Source: Carallia brachiata
Lineage: Eukaryota > Streptophyta > Magnoliopsida > Malpighiales > Rhizophoraceae
Assembly (NCBI GenBank): GCA_021464245.1
Contig: JADCRB010000036.1
Location: 1,631,717-1,695,716, forward strand
Reading direction: 5' to 3'
Length of the DNA stretch: 64,000 bases
A program made the translations under genes and the position numbers. Under the pieces are notes generated by a model that saw only the letters and a program-made list of their open reading frames with translations, did no database searches and was not told the DNA's origin. This document shows positions 1 through 13,482 of the stretch, one piece after another (the stretch's first letter is position 1; every line of letters starts with the position of its first letter).

Positions 1-359
1 CTATCATCCCGATATGGAGAATGGCGACCAGAAGATGCACCTTAGCAATTTATAATCTAAGCCATGGTCTCCCGAAGTGTCTCTTGAAGATGGGATGAGA
101 CCACTGGTTAAAGACATTCAAGCCACAAAAATATACCACACCCCCGCCACGCCCAAACAAATGGGTAACTAAAACAGAAACACATAAGGGCATAAAACAC
201 TAAAAATATTATAAAATTAAATAAAATGGTAACTAAAACATGTTAATAAGTGCAGTTCTTCACTAATTGGACTAGATGCGCCTAGGAATAATGTAACTTA
301 CATATGTAGCAGTCAAACAAGCCTAAGCAACCTTTGCGGCTCATCTGCCACCGCAATGG

Positions 360-1860
360 CGTTTCTTCACAATCAACCATGGCTTCTTACCTCTTCTTCA
401 CCACCAACTTTGTTGTTTCAAGTCAATAGATGTTTTGCTTCTATTTCCTCTTATGGCAATAAAGGACTCGATACAATGACAGAGACTCAGCCTTATTCAA
501 TGCGGATCCGCTTCGAATGCTATTCAGGCTTCTAAGCCTTGCTTTACCACACAAAGTAAGTATCCCGCAAGGGTTCGTTGGCAGCACCTCCGACCTCTCC
601 CATTATAACACGACTGCACCGCGGTCTTCCACGAGTACTCCATCAATTCCCCTACTTCTCTTTCTTGCTGTTGTATTGCTACCATTATTGCTATTGCTAT
701 CAAAATGTTGTTTATATCTATCCTTGCCTACTTTTTCCTGTCCATAATTGCCAATTTTTTGCACACATTTCTTGTTCATCTTAGTGGTCTTAATTTTCTT
801 ATCCTTCTCTATTAATGATTTGTTTCCAGTTGTCCATTCGAAGGAAACACACTCTCTCCCTCGTACCATCTCCCTCCTCCTACAAGACATAGCCACAACC
901 AACGCAATGTTGGAGAAATTATAAAATGTTTACCTTCATGGGAAGTTCTTGATTCTTGATGAACCATCTTTCCAATTAATTCTGCTCCAAAGGAGCCTCC
1001 TTTGACATAAAAGAAGGTCCACAACCAAACATACATTAAATCTACAGAAAAAAAATTATAATGAATAAAAAAGCAGCCACTGAAGATATTAATGGGGACC
1101 AGAAGCATCCCACGCTAGTGTGCACCGCAAGCGCACAGGACAGTTATCCAAAAGTTGAAAAAGAACACCAAAGCAGTATTTCCAGTTTTCCACTACCAAT
1201 TCAATGTGTACCTTTCATTGGTAAAACTAACCAATTCATCACTTTCTCTCTCTTCGCGCATTATGCAAAGATGTTTCAGTTTCACACATTATGCTTTATT
1301 AATTTTCTGACCTGGTATCATTACCAGCATCCATCCGCCCATCTTCCCATCTGCAATCTTTCTCCATCGCAACTAACAATAAAATCACATCAACTATATG
1401 ACCCACTACTCAATCGTACTCATGGGGCAGTGTAATTTATGTGGGTGCAAATTATTTACAACAGTAAAAATCACACAAAATGCCTTCTCTTTTCGATTAG
1501 AATCAAATTTAGCACAAGTGCATTCCTAAAAGTAAGAATCCATGAAATTGCTCAATAGAGTAGAAAGATTGCAGTTAAATGAAATGAAAGTACAACCAAC
1601 CATACAATCTTTGTTCATCTCCCTTTTCGCCATTTCATGATCATGAGGCACAGGACCATCAGAACAGCCGCGCCCTCCGATCTCCGGAACAAAACAGTCT
1701 GGTTTATCAGCCTGTTGAGCGGGATCCTGATGTGGGTCTTCACCGTATAGTTGAAGTTGCACCCCATGAATAGTGCGGCTCAAGTAGGGATCTGAATTGA
1801 TACAGGTACAGGAGACAGAGATGAGAGAGGAAGGGAAACTTGTCTTTTCCTGGTCCTCAT
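360..1860 (-). pseudogene. WRC-domain protein pseudogene, copy A
   Basis: Decayed relative of the WRC gene at 19747-21395, on the opposite strand. The first ATG (1858-1860) starts a segment matching the intact gene's N-terminus (MRTRKRQVSLPLSSLSPVP), but that frame hits TGA after about 25 codons. The match then resumes in another frame (VQLQLYGEDPHQ, QQADK). The intact gene's exon 1 donor gtgagc corresponds here to ggagat. Downstream, a lysine-rich stretch (IEKDKKIKTTKMNKK, about 770-830) leads into the WRC region near 540-620. There a frame change ends the reading in VVL-stop, the W of WRC is arginine, and the segment encoding the CEHH zinc ligands is partly deleted (near 545-555). Non-functional as a WRC protein; the pieces are recognised only by comparison with the other two copies. 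Confidence 0.75.
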
Positions 1861-4800
1861 CTGTCAAATTGAAAGAAGGAGTTTTTTTAGCTCTGCAAAA
1901 ACTAGTTGAACGGAAGAGTCAAGATTGACTAATACCGCAATTTCCCCAGTAAAAAAAGAAGTGATCGTTCAGAGCTCTCAGAAGAAGAGAGGCACAAAGA
2001 AATCAAATAAACCAAACAAACAAAGAAACAAAACGCTATACAACAGCAATAACAGCATCGAGGCCAATAAGATTCTTGTACTTTAGCAAATCTCTGTCCT
2101 TCTCTGGCCTTTTTTTTTTTTTTTTTTTTTGCCTCTCTAGCTTCTATCTTGTTGCACCACAAGAAAAGGAAGGGAGTAGGAATTGTGGGTGTATCGAGTT
2201 GGTAAGACGCTTGAATTAGTACCAAGCCTGATTTGGATTTTGAGTAATAGATTTTGAATTCAAACGTTCGTCAAGCATAACGCTATTTGAGTCAAGACTT
2301 TCATGTGTATATAAACTTAGAACTCTTTTGATAAAAATTTTGTTATAAACATCTAAATTATTCACATTATTGAGAGGAGATCTAATATTCGTGACAGAAT
2401 TGTAGAAGCGTTTTTCCATTTCTTTGACCAAAAAAAAAAATTGTGGGTTTACGAGGGGATTGACGGGTGCAGGGAGTCTTGACTGGTTGAAGGGGTAGCC
2501 AGTTGCATGCAAGCAAGTAATGTCTGGTAGAGAAGGAATCCTGGGGAGTCCGGGCAGGGTACGGACGAGGAGTGCCACTGCCAGGTTGGAACCAGTACAC
2601 TTACAGGGAGAGAGACAGAGACAGAAAAAACAAACAATGAGAGAAAGTGGGTATCGCACTTTTGGAAGGGAGGGAGAGAGACGGGCCCACGCAGCGGGCT
2701 CGCACGCAATCCACTACTCTCTCGCCTGTCACTTGCCTAATCTTAAATTAATTGTTCTCGTTGTTTTTATTGTACTTATTATAAAATCGGAAAAATTAGA
2801 TGGTACTTATTAATTTAATTTTTTTAATAAGTAAAATATATTTATAATTTAATATTATATAAATTTATTTTTATATTTTATTTTAAATATTTCTTATTTA
2901 TTATATAATATAAAATTATAAATAAATTAAATATACCACATAAATTAGTTCGTTGAGCTCGAATACAAAGTCCAAAAGCACAAAGCACCGTGGTCGGCCC
3001 ATGCAATTTATATGTCAGATAACACAAGTTTGAGTTATAATTTGTTAATAGTAGGATTGATTGTGAAGAAGTCTTTAATCTATTAATATTTAGATGATAA
3101 GTTTAACTTCGTAAGATGATTAAATGAGACATTTAAATAAAGATATTCTATATTTATAAAATATTTTTTTTTGTTAAAAAAACAAGAAACAATCATATAT
3201 TGTATTATTATATTGTGCATATTTATTTTTTTATATCGTCCAAAAAATATTTAATTTTTTAATGCATTGTACAATTAAAAATAAAGGGTACAAAAACATT
3301 TGAAATGCATAAAATTAAAATAATTATAGGCGAGGGTTTCTACATGCTAATAAGCATATCAAACATCGGTAACCAAAAAAAAAAAACATATCAAACATCA
3401 AATCCGACGACCGTGAACAATTGAGGCAGCCATTCACAAGTGCGAACGTGCGAGCAATTGATGCTACCTACAAATAGCGTCATCCTATTTTTTGTTTCGA
3501 ATTATACTGCAACATAAACATTAAGCTAGTTGAGGACTGTATTTTTTTTTTTCTCTTGAAACTAACTGATGTTAAAGAATTAGCACATGATTTTGTAATT
3601 AGGAGTGAAATTTTACTCATAAACAAAATTAGCTGACTTTTTCCCTTTCATTTTTTTGAAAAATCAGTCGTGGTTTTAGAACATATGCCAGCCGAGTCCC
3701 TTTATTCATATAAATATATAAAAAATGTAGTCGCACTTAAAAAGCCAAGTACTACAGCATTGAGTTAGCAACCCAAATAGAACTAAAATAATTAGGTCAT
3801 GTTTCTAAACCTTAAGAGTTGTACAAATACTTGACTTAATGCATCCAATTCTTGATTTGAATCGTCAATTCCAACATAAAGGAGAGAAAACATGTCAAAG
3901 TACATGCTTTTAGCTTAATAAACTTATGTTCGTACATATAGATAGAAACAATTGATTTGTTTGTTTTGTTTTTTTTAAAAAATAATTTAATAGCTTCAAT
4001 TAAATAATTATAAAATAATATAAATTATTAAATAATTAAATTTATTAAAAATAAAAATAAAATATAAATATCATTAAATAAAATAACATAACTACTTGAT
4101 ACCGTTTATACAAAGTCACATGAGTTACTTTTTTTTAAGAAGCTAACAAAAATCAAACAATTACTACATACCATCGGCGCACAAAACTGTAGCTTTCCGA
4201 ACTTCTTTTTAGAAGTAGCCCCATTGTCCTTGATTATATTTGTACTCCTGTGTATGTTTTTTGTTCACATCAAACTGAAAAGAAAGACTTTTCTGTTTTT
4301 TTTTTCAGTTTATTTAGTTTTTAGTAAATATGTATTAATTAATTGCTGAAAAGACGGGACTGTGACTTCATCCTCATCGATAACACTCATAATTTAGCCA
4401 CAAGAAAAGCCAGTCCATAATAAAAGAGCCTTTTCTTTTCCGCCATTTCATTAGTAGGAATGAAGGTTAATGTCAATTTATTTTGGTCAAGCGGGAAGGC
4501 ATTACATTAGAAAAATCGCTATTTTAGAGAAATTATACCGGCTAGACAATTTCAATTAAGACCAAACCACACGAACTAAATCTTACTTTAACAGTAGTTA
4601 CACTTGCAAATGAGGTTCACTTACTGACAGCTTGGCCACTTTCCACTTATGCTTTATCTTTGGACGGGGACTACATAATAAAAAATCGTCAATTTTTGGG
4701 TGTTTTAGAAATGTTTGTTTCAACCATTCCTCGATCCCATGACCTTCATGCTCATGGATGCGTTGCCGTCAAGGCAATAAGAGGATGGTAAAATCGTAAG

Positions 4801-5361
4801 TTTACCATCTAATCATTAATCCAATCGAACTCAAATTTCGGGGTCCGGAGGGGCCTAACTAGCAACCTATGTTATAAGACCAACTTGGCCATGATTTGGC
4901 CCAAAAATACTCGGTCAGGCACCAGGGTTTTTGGAATTATTACCTTATGACGTCATTTTCACCAATTCCATAACAAAAGCGGTGACTGGGCATTGTATGA
5001 ATGGATGTCTTCTTTTCTGGTATGAATTGTATGAAGATGTCATTTATCTTAAACAATGGATCTCTTTCATTGGTCTAGTAGCTTTTCTTTTTTTTAATTT
5101 GGTATAAAATTTATTAAAGTGTAAGTTATATAATGAGAGTAATTTTAATTTTTTAATAAATTTTATATGTCTCTTCTAATAATTAGAATATGAGATATTA
5201 AAAATAAAAATTTTAATTTTTAATTACTGAAATGTCACTCAAGTGTAATATTTTATTAATTATTAAAATATACACTATTGTTTGCAACGAAATTATGTCA
5301 TTCATTGACGCTATTAATTTAATATTTACCGTAGCTTTCTTCCTATTCTCTCAATCAACAC
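1861..5361. other. Gene-free stretch of copy A
   Basis: Holds the presumed 5' flank of the WRC pseudogene (to about 2740), including a T-run near 2109-2130 and a purine-rich tract near 2600-2690. After that comes very AT-rich spacer with no supported gene. Short open frames here are not preserved in copy B. A tRNA-like box A motif (gagttggtaagac near 2198) hints at an old SINE, but no convincing box B follows. Confidence 0.6.
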
Positions 5362-5872
5362 AATTGGCTCATATCATTCAATCTGACCAGTTTAACTGGT
5401 GGCCGGCCAAAGGTCCGGACCAGTTTATAGCTATAGTTACCCCTTAATTCGGACTGGTCAAAATCGATTTGAATCGGTCAAAAATCAGTCAAAATCGATG
5501 AAAATCGGTGAAAAATCGGATTCGGTTCAACCGATTCAAACCGGTATAAAAGTTTTATAAATTATAATTTGATCCTAATATTTATTTAAATTATAATTTG
5601 AGTTTTAAATTTAATTAAAATTTTTAATTTAGTCCTAAATTTATCAAAACTTTCAATTTAGTCCTAAATTTATCAAACTTTCAATTTAATCCTTAAAAAT
5701 AAAAAAAGTAATATTTAATAACCATTTATAAGTATTATTTTTTTTAAATTATTTTTATAAATATATATATTAATAAATATCAGTTCAAATACCGGTTCGA
5801 CCGGTTGAACTAATTGAACTTTAACTCACTAATATTTTCGGTTCGATGGCCGGTACGGTTCTGACAACTTTG
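5362..5872. mobile_element. Non-autonomous DNA transposon, accggtt family, present only in copy A
   Basis: About 511 bp with no coding capacity. It is flanked by near-identical 8-base direct repeats atcaacac (5354-5361) and attaacac (5873-5880). Copy B reads straight through this point (near 35503), so B is an empty site. Both ends are rich in ccggtt/aaccgg words; the centre is AT-rich with repeated 'caatttagtcc'-type phrases. A second member lies at 43394-43854. The 8-9 base target repeat suits a hAT or Mutator-like MITE. Family assignment is inferred; the insertion itself is well supported. Confidence 0.7.
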
Positions 5873-6489
5873 ATTAACACTCATGCTCCTAGCCTGGCGA
5901 TCCGCCGTTTAATTTGTAGCAATAGGCTTGCGCTGAACAGAAGTTAAAGTTGGTCCTGTTTAATTTGCACCTTTCGTTCTCATTTGTTTATATCATATTT
6001 TCCCTAACATATGTTGAGTGGCACTCTATTGCAAGTTGACTGGATGATATTCTCTTTGAGAAAGATTGCATCAATTATCGGCTGTTTGTTTGAACATGAA
6101 ATTAATGAAGAATAAAATTATGTAGAAATCTTTAATTAAATATATTATAATAATACAGTCTATTCAACAGTTTCAAATTTAAAATTTTGAATTTGTGGCT
6201 CAAATTAGGGACATGATCCTTGTCAATTATTGGTATAACCTAAAAGGGGCGTGACAAATTCATTTCCGTGATCAACAGGACGTCTCAGTGCACTTCTGTC
6301 TTCAATTTTTCCGAATACATTTCTTTTTTTATCGACAAAAATCTTAGACGTTAAGTGCATACCAGTTACGATCCATACATCTAGAACGTGAAAATTTTAA
6401 CATAGTAGTTGACTGCAATCTACAATGACGGTCGGTTTTACCAGTTCCAATGTCTTTAAGCAACACTATAAAACCAAAATATAAAATAA

Positions 6490-7094
6490 AGCTTCCATGG
6501 CCATGGTCTCCACCGAAGCAAAAAAGGAACAAGTAAACCTTTTTGTCCCTCTTTTACCGTATCCGCGTAATGCGGGGCCTCGTGCGCTAGTTTTGTCTTT
6601 TTTTCCTCTTTTGTTTTTCTGTTCCCTCATTCAATCTGTTTTGTTTTTCCTTTTGTTTTTTTGGTTTTTCAGCGAATTTAATTGTCTGAATTCGTTGCGC
6701 GTGAAGACACCAACCTGGAAATTCTCAACTGGGTACTTTTGTTTTTGCCCTGTTTTTCTGTTTTATTCACTGTTTTCTTTTCTTTTTTTTTTTGTTTAAA
6801 TTAATTCTGTTTTTGATTTGTATCTGTATTGGGGGTGGCTTTTCTGTCTTATCTGTGGTGGAAATTGAAATGGGTTCTCTTTTGTTTTGTTTCAATGCTT
6901 CCTGCGTTTGATTGGGCTGCTTTGGCGATCGATTCAAATGCCAAAAGGTCGATTTTGGTGAAATTTAGATGAAATGATTATGTGGAACCATGGGAACTTG
7001 GGTTTAATGTTGTAATGAGGTTTGTTTTATTTTTCCTGTTCTTGTTTTGTCTCATTATGTGTATGGTTTATGGAGATTGTAAATGTCTAGTTTG
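6490..7094 (+). other. Copy-A-only segment with two exon-like pieces of an unidentified gene remnant
   Basis: This roughly 600 bp stretch is missing from copy B. It starts with an ATG exon-like piece of 12 codons (6497-6532) followed by a gtaaac donor. A T-rich intron-like stretch comes next, then a ttttcag acceptor before a 60-base piece (6673-6732) ending at a gtactt donor. Both pieces are in phase 0. In that phase the second piece reads SEFVAREDTNLEILNW after an early TAA codon. I do not recognise the family. It could be the 5' end of a dead gene or coincidence; no later exon was identified. Confidence 0.35.
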
Positions 7095-8658
7095 GAATTT
7101 TGATCTAAGATTCCTAGGATTATACACGAAGTCCATGCCCTGCCATGTTTTTCCGGCTTTAATTCTAACATGTTCTGTTTCCTTTCCATTGTCCTATTGT
7201 AATTCATGTCAACATTCTTACTCTGATTCACCAAAAAACCGAGCCGAAGAAACCCACTTTCCGAGTGCTTGTTTTTACAGACAACCTCATTTGATTCCAA
7301 AGGCCACTATGCAAAGGAGACAAAAAAAAGAATAGTAGACCATTTTTAATTTTAAAAAAAATCTGAACGCTTCACATTAGAATATTAATATAAGTATTTG
7401 ATGGTTAAATTTAAAAAGATAAAAAATAAAAAAAAAATTATTAAATACCATTGAACAAAACTGTATCCCTACTAACAAAAATGCTCTTTCATTTTTTGAT
7501 ATTCTTTCGTTCACATCAAGCATATTGAGTAACTTGTTCTGTTCCATTTCTTTGTTCATCCATCCAGCTTGTTGAGTTGCCTATTGTTGACAGATGTCAA
7601 AGGCATACAAAAAATACCCATCTTTTAGCCAAATGGTGGCAACAAAACGGCCAATTAACAACACGACTCTGCAGTTTGACATTCAATTAATCAGAGGGCA
7701 GCGCCACCCACGCCCCCCCGCCCCCCGAAAACTAATTTTTTGGACTCAGTTTAGTGTATCAGCGCATAAATATAGAGTACTTATATGCAAGAGTACAGTG
7801 TTAATTCATACTCATGGGTTTCATTAACAAGGAAAAAAAGAACAAATCGAAAAGTTTAATAATGGATGACTTCTCTGTTACAGAAGCCCTGATCCATTTT
7901 GAGCAATGGATTTTAAAGCAATCGTTCATGCACTATTCCACCCATCATAATTAACTTAAACAACTGTCTCTTGTACTAAGTAAAAAAAGCATAAAAAGAA
8001 ACGAAAGAAAAAGTCTACTAGTCGACACAAAACATAAGGATTAGTGAAATAGAAAAGCAATAATTATCGTGATAAAATGTATAAATTTATTGATAAATAA
8101 GAAAAATCTACTTATAGAGTATAAATTAATCAATAGCTCCAAACACTGGTTTGTTAGAAGATCCCGAGTATCCACATTTGTCAGAGCTCCACATCCTCTC
8201 TTCTATAAGCTGCAGTTTCATCGGCCTCCATGGTTGTTGACATTTTTTGAACCTTTCTCATGCCTTGAACCACAGCAGTATGTGAAGAGTTTGAACCAAG
8301 ATGAATGGCTAGAACTTGACTGGATGCAAAGATCATCCGAAACATCAAAATAACAAAGACGTACTAACAAGGGACATGGCATCTTGGACACAGTTACGAA
8401 CATGCTGAACATGTCTGTATCTTATTTCAGATACCAATTTGTCTTAAAACATGTTAGAACAAAAATGTTGTAAAATTTGAAAATTCAGAATTGATTCAAG
8501 TCGTGACACTGTGCCGTCGATGAATTTTGCTTCATACCCGCTCTTAAAAATACTCTAACAAAACAATAATACAAATAGTGAACTGTTGAAAATTCATTAT
8601 GTGCAGTAAAATCACAAGTGAGAGGGAAAACAAAGGAGAAATATTGACACTTTTGTGG
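7095..8658. other. 3' flank of the chimeric gene in copy A, no firm gene
   Basis: Conserved with copy B at 36586-38717. Short open frames on both strands (for example 7055-7300 minus) are also open in copy B, but I see no codon structure or family match. Near 8218-8353 (minus) both copies keep an open stretch (MRKVQKMSTTMEADETAAY in one frame) that could be a further 3' exon of the gene ending at 8659, because that coding end coincides with a good splice donor. The splice phases tried by eye did not fit, so no exon is claimed. Confidence 0.4.
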
Positions 8659-10082
8659 CTATAAACTTACAGCCTGTGGTTTAGTTTTCTGATGTTTAGA
8701 GCCTGTCTTGCTTCCAATTCCTTTTGGTACTTCCATCTTCTGGTTTTGGCTAGCTACGAATGCTTCATTCAACCGTTTCTCTGGATCCTTGAAAAAAGGA
8801 TTCGATATTGGCTTATTAGAATAATGTCTTCTTCTGGAAGAAGAGGTTGAAAGGGAAGCCAAAGAATCAATTTCCACAGCCGTGTCCATTTGGCTCTCAG
8901 AGTTTATAACTGCAGCAATGCTTGAGAAAGAATCTCTATCGTTGACAGGCTGGGCCTGCTCCTGATTCCTCCCTACAGGATGATTTCTAAAGTGTGCGTC
9001 AACTAACCTTTCAGATGAACTCAATGCTTGTGATCTCCGAAGTAAAAGTGACCGAAGGGAGCGAGCAGGACCTGCCTCAGGGCTAGTTGTGCCACTATGT
9101 GTTAAATCCACTACGTCAGCAGGAGGCACAATTGGATTCTCCTCAGCACGCATTCCCCTATATGTCATAATCCTATTTAGGAAGGAATTGGTCCTATCTG
9201 CCTTTTCACGAGCACCATTTGATTCATGAACTGGTGCCGAATCCCGGAGCACATCAAATCTACTTCCAAGACGCCGTATCATCTCCTCCACTGGGAAACC
9301 AAAAGAACTCCTCTGAATGCTTTGCCTCAAACTCTCAATTCGCCTTGCATGAGGCCTTAATGGGACCTCAAGACTTGGATCCTCCTCATGCTGGCGAGTA
9401 TTAGACCCTCGGCCATAAATTGGGGTCACATTCTTGATGGTTACCTCTCCCTTGCATACTGGACATTACTTTGCACCAGAATGTACATGCAACCATTGAT
9501 ACAAGCATGGCCAACAAAACAAGTGACCACGACAAGTGACAACTGCTTCTAGAGCCAAATCCAAACATAAATTACAACAAGAAGCTCCCATCATTGGCAG
9601 TTCCCTTCTCAACACCACTTTTCTTTTCCAACACCCCATCTTCCAAAAATCCGCTATTATTTCCACACGTTTTGGGAATCTCATTAGTTCTTTCTTCAGC
9701 AGCGACAATACCCTGGCCAGCCTGTAATGTGAACATTGCCAGAATTTCCTATTAATTGATTCAATTCCACTGAAAGAGTTTACGTTTCATGTGGGATTTG
9801 AACTTGTCGTCATCGCTGACGTTGTCGAGCCCTAACTTTAACAGCTTCCCTAATCCTTTCAATGGTGTCGGGAATAGCTTCCCTAATCCTTTCCATAGGG
9901 TGGGCGACAGCTTCCCTAATCCTTTCAATACAATCATCAACAACTTCCCTAATTCTCTCAACAGGGCCATCAATGCAATCATCCAGATTCATTGCTACAC
10001 TTGGTAATGACACTGACCCCGCCTCAGGAGCAGGGCCCAGATTCAAATCAAGGTTCATTATATCAGATGTTTCATCATCCAT
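8659..10082 (-). pseudogene. RING-finger E3 ubiquitin ligase (RMA-like) pseudogene fused to a duplicated tail
   Basis: The ATG at 10082 opens an acidic N-terminus followed by four 11-residue ERIREAV repeats. A nonsense codon follows (near 9810), then another (near 9783). The homologous reading then changes frame twice before the RING domain (CNLCLD ... [19 protein letters not shown] ... CPVCKGEV, about 9450-9580), which contains a TAA between its AK and CPVC. From 9429 to 8659 a 256-codon frame stays open (PIYGRGSNTR, then a serine/arginine-rich region). Its last 51 codons (SNKPISN to KPQAVSL) are shared with the DC1 gene at 38718-39874 and come from the segmental duplication. RMA-type ligases act in ER-associated ubiquitination; this copy cannot make an intact RING. 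The final codons overlap a strong donor (GCT then gtaagt), so transcripts could splice onward. Confidence 0.85.
9845..9976 (-). repeat. 33-bp minisatellite, four units, in the RING pseudogene
   Basis: The phrase cttccctaatcctttc (plus strand; last unit aattctctc) begins at 9845, 9878, 9911 and 9944, a constant 33-base period. On the minus strand the array encodes four 11-residue units containing ERIREAV, ERIREAI or ERIREVV, which would form a charged amphipathic helix. The period is a multiple of three, so expansion kept the frame. The units differ mostly at the three or four residues between ERIREAV cores. Confidence 0.9.
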
Positions 10083-11896
10083 GGCAAAATGAATAAACCC
10101 AGATTAGAAAACCTGAAATTTGACAAATTTGAACAACTTCATATGAAGAATCCAGCAATCTCAGCAAAAGGAACAACCCAAACTTATCACAATTGCAACA
10201 TTCCCCACTTAACCATTTAAAAAGAAGAAACCCCAGTCCAAAAAAAAAGCCCAACTTTGCTACATAATTGAAGGAATCCAGGTCAGAAAACCCAACCATT
10301 ATTACAAATTACAAATACCCATATCAGAAAACCAATAATTTGACATAGAAACCAAATAAAAATCCAACGAAATGTCACAATTTCATAATATACAATGAAA
10401 CCCCAGAATATTACTATGAAGGAACCCTTCTCTTAGGTCACCACAAAGATGGAAAATTAAAATCACGACCTTCGCGAAAAAAAGATTCTTAATAGGACGA
10501 GAACAAGAGATTGTTAAGTTTAAAGAACCAAATAATTACAAGAAATGGGAGTTAGAAAGAAAAAGGATTATTTAGAGGCCTGGGAAACTTTAAAGAAGAT
10601 GCAATTTTTAGATGATCAGCTTCAGACTCGTTGCTGACTAAATGTTGACTGGCTCCCGAGTTGACCCGCGATACTCTTCTGCTTCAGCCATTTGATTTTG
10701 ATTATCAATCACATCTCATATTTTTACACAGAGAGAGAGAGAATTGTCTGTATTAGACTTTGGTGGGATTACTGGTTTTCTAGATGGATTGTTCTGATCG
10801 AGCGGTGGACATGAAGTGTGCCCCACATGTGGTCCCTATAACCTCATTCATTTCGATCAGTTGGACGGCTCTGATTGACTGTCTGGAAGGCAACGGCCAA
10901 CAGCGTTTTTTAATGGTAGATCCTACAAGATGGCTCCTGGCAAATTATCATTAGACAGAAAGCTTGACGCAACTTTTGTTTTGTTTTGTTTTTTGTTTAT
11001 TTATTTTTTCAATGGATACGAGGGCATATTCTTTTTGTTAAAACATAACGTATGACTTTAATGACTTAAACAATTTTATATAACGTATTTAATATTTTAT
11101 GGTATATTAAAAATTTTTATATAATATATAAGAAATTTCTGTAATTTTGTACTATTTTATTATACATTTTTATATGTTGTATAAATTATATTTCATTTCA
11201 TATAATATAAAATAGTCTCTATGTAACGTAAAAAGCATCTTATCTTCACTTATCATGGAATCCTAATAGACTTTTCTTTTTTGAAACAAATGGAAAATTC
11301 AAACTTAGTAAGTTGTCTGATGATAATGTAATGGAATAAATTGTCTTTATCAAAAAGTTCAAAAGAAAAAAGTTTCTCTTTTAGCTAATAAGATAATTAC
11401 CACAAACTTGTTCTATAGATAAATTATTGAAAAAAAACTACATATGCGTGCAATTTGCACTTATTTTAGCAATGCTGTACAATCTAAAATTGATTGATGA
11501 AATAAATTCTAAATTATGTAACATACAACGCGATCAATTTTTTTTTTTACTGCAAGACAATAACAATTTTTTTTATTTAAACTTTGTATCAAGAGGCATT
11601 GGGATATAAATTGGATTTAATACTCACCAAAATGAAAATATATAGCACACAATAAAAATTTGGGATTCAAATGATTATTTTTGACAAGTTTGGAGAACAA
11701 CCGTGGCTTTCATCCAATAAAACAAGGTGGTAATGGTGGAAAACACGTATAAATTCTTTTCAACTTCCAATGAGAACAACACTAACTTGCAATACTGGAT
11801 CAAAAATAACAACCCTGCTTATTAGTTTATCAATATAAAGCCGGCCAACTTTATTGCTTTTTCTAAGCAATGCGTCCATCAATTTCCATTCATGGC
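10083..11896. other. Intergenic region between the RING pseudogene and the peroxidase
   Basis: Contains the presumed 5' flank of the RING pseudogene (to about 10750, with a short GA run near 10731) and then AT-rich spacer with no supported gene. From 11640 to 11896 lies the likely 3' untranslated region of the minus-strand peroxidase. Confidence 0.6.

Positions 11897-13482
<1,586 letters not shown>

Larger units (their letters stand above)
1..8822. repeat. Segmental duplication, copy A (direct orientation)
   Basis: Long collinear similarity to about 29366-38881, in the same orientation. It begins at or before the window edge (both copies share a start like ctatcatcccg) and runs through the WRC pseudogene, promoter-like sequence, AT-rich spacer and the 3' end of a coding region. 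Similarity stops abruptly after position 8822 (38881 in the partner), inside an open reading frame. Copy A holds a roughly 511 bp element at 5362-5872 and a roughly 600 bp stretch near 6490-7094 that copy B lacks. It lacks at least four insertions seen in copy B. The true left border may lie outside the window. Confidence 0.9.

Noticed and set aside
2190..2230. tRNA gene or SINE head (gagttggtaagac)
   Set aside because: Resembles box A only. No box B or cloverleaf follows in either copy.
2216..2659. 147-codon minus-strand open frame near the WRC pseudogene, with a partner at 32341-32766
   Set aside because: The two copies diverge by indels that alter the frame, and the region is a low-complexity promoter or leader.
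7055..7300. Small minus-strand gene shared by copies A and B
   Set aside because: Similarity follows from the segmental duplication; both strands are open here and no codon bias or family match is visible.
8069..8353. Plus-strand 94-codon frame
   Set aside because: Antisense to a stretch that may be a 3' exon of the chimeric gene; no independent support.
11427..11609. 60-codon plus-strand frame downstream of the peroxidase
   Set aside because: AT-rich open frame with no motif or splice context.
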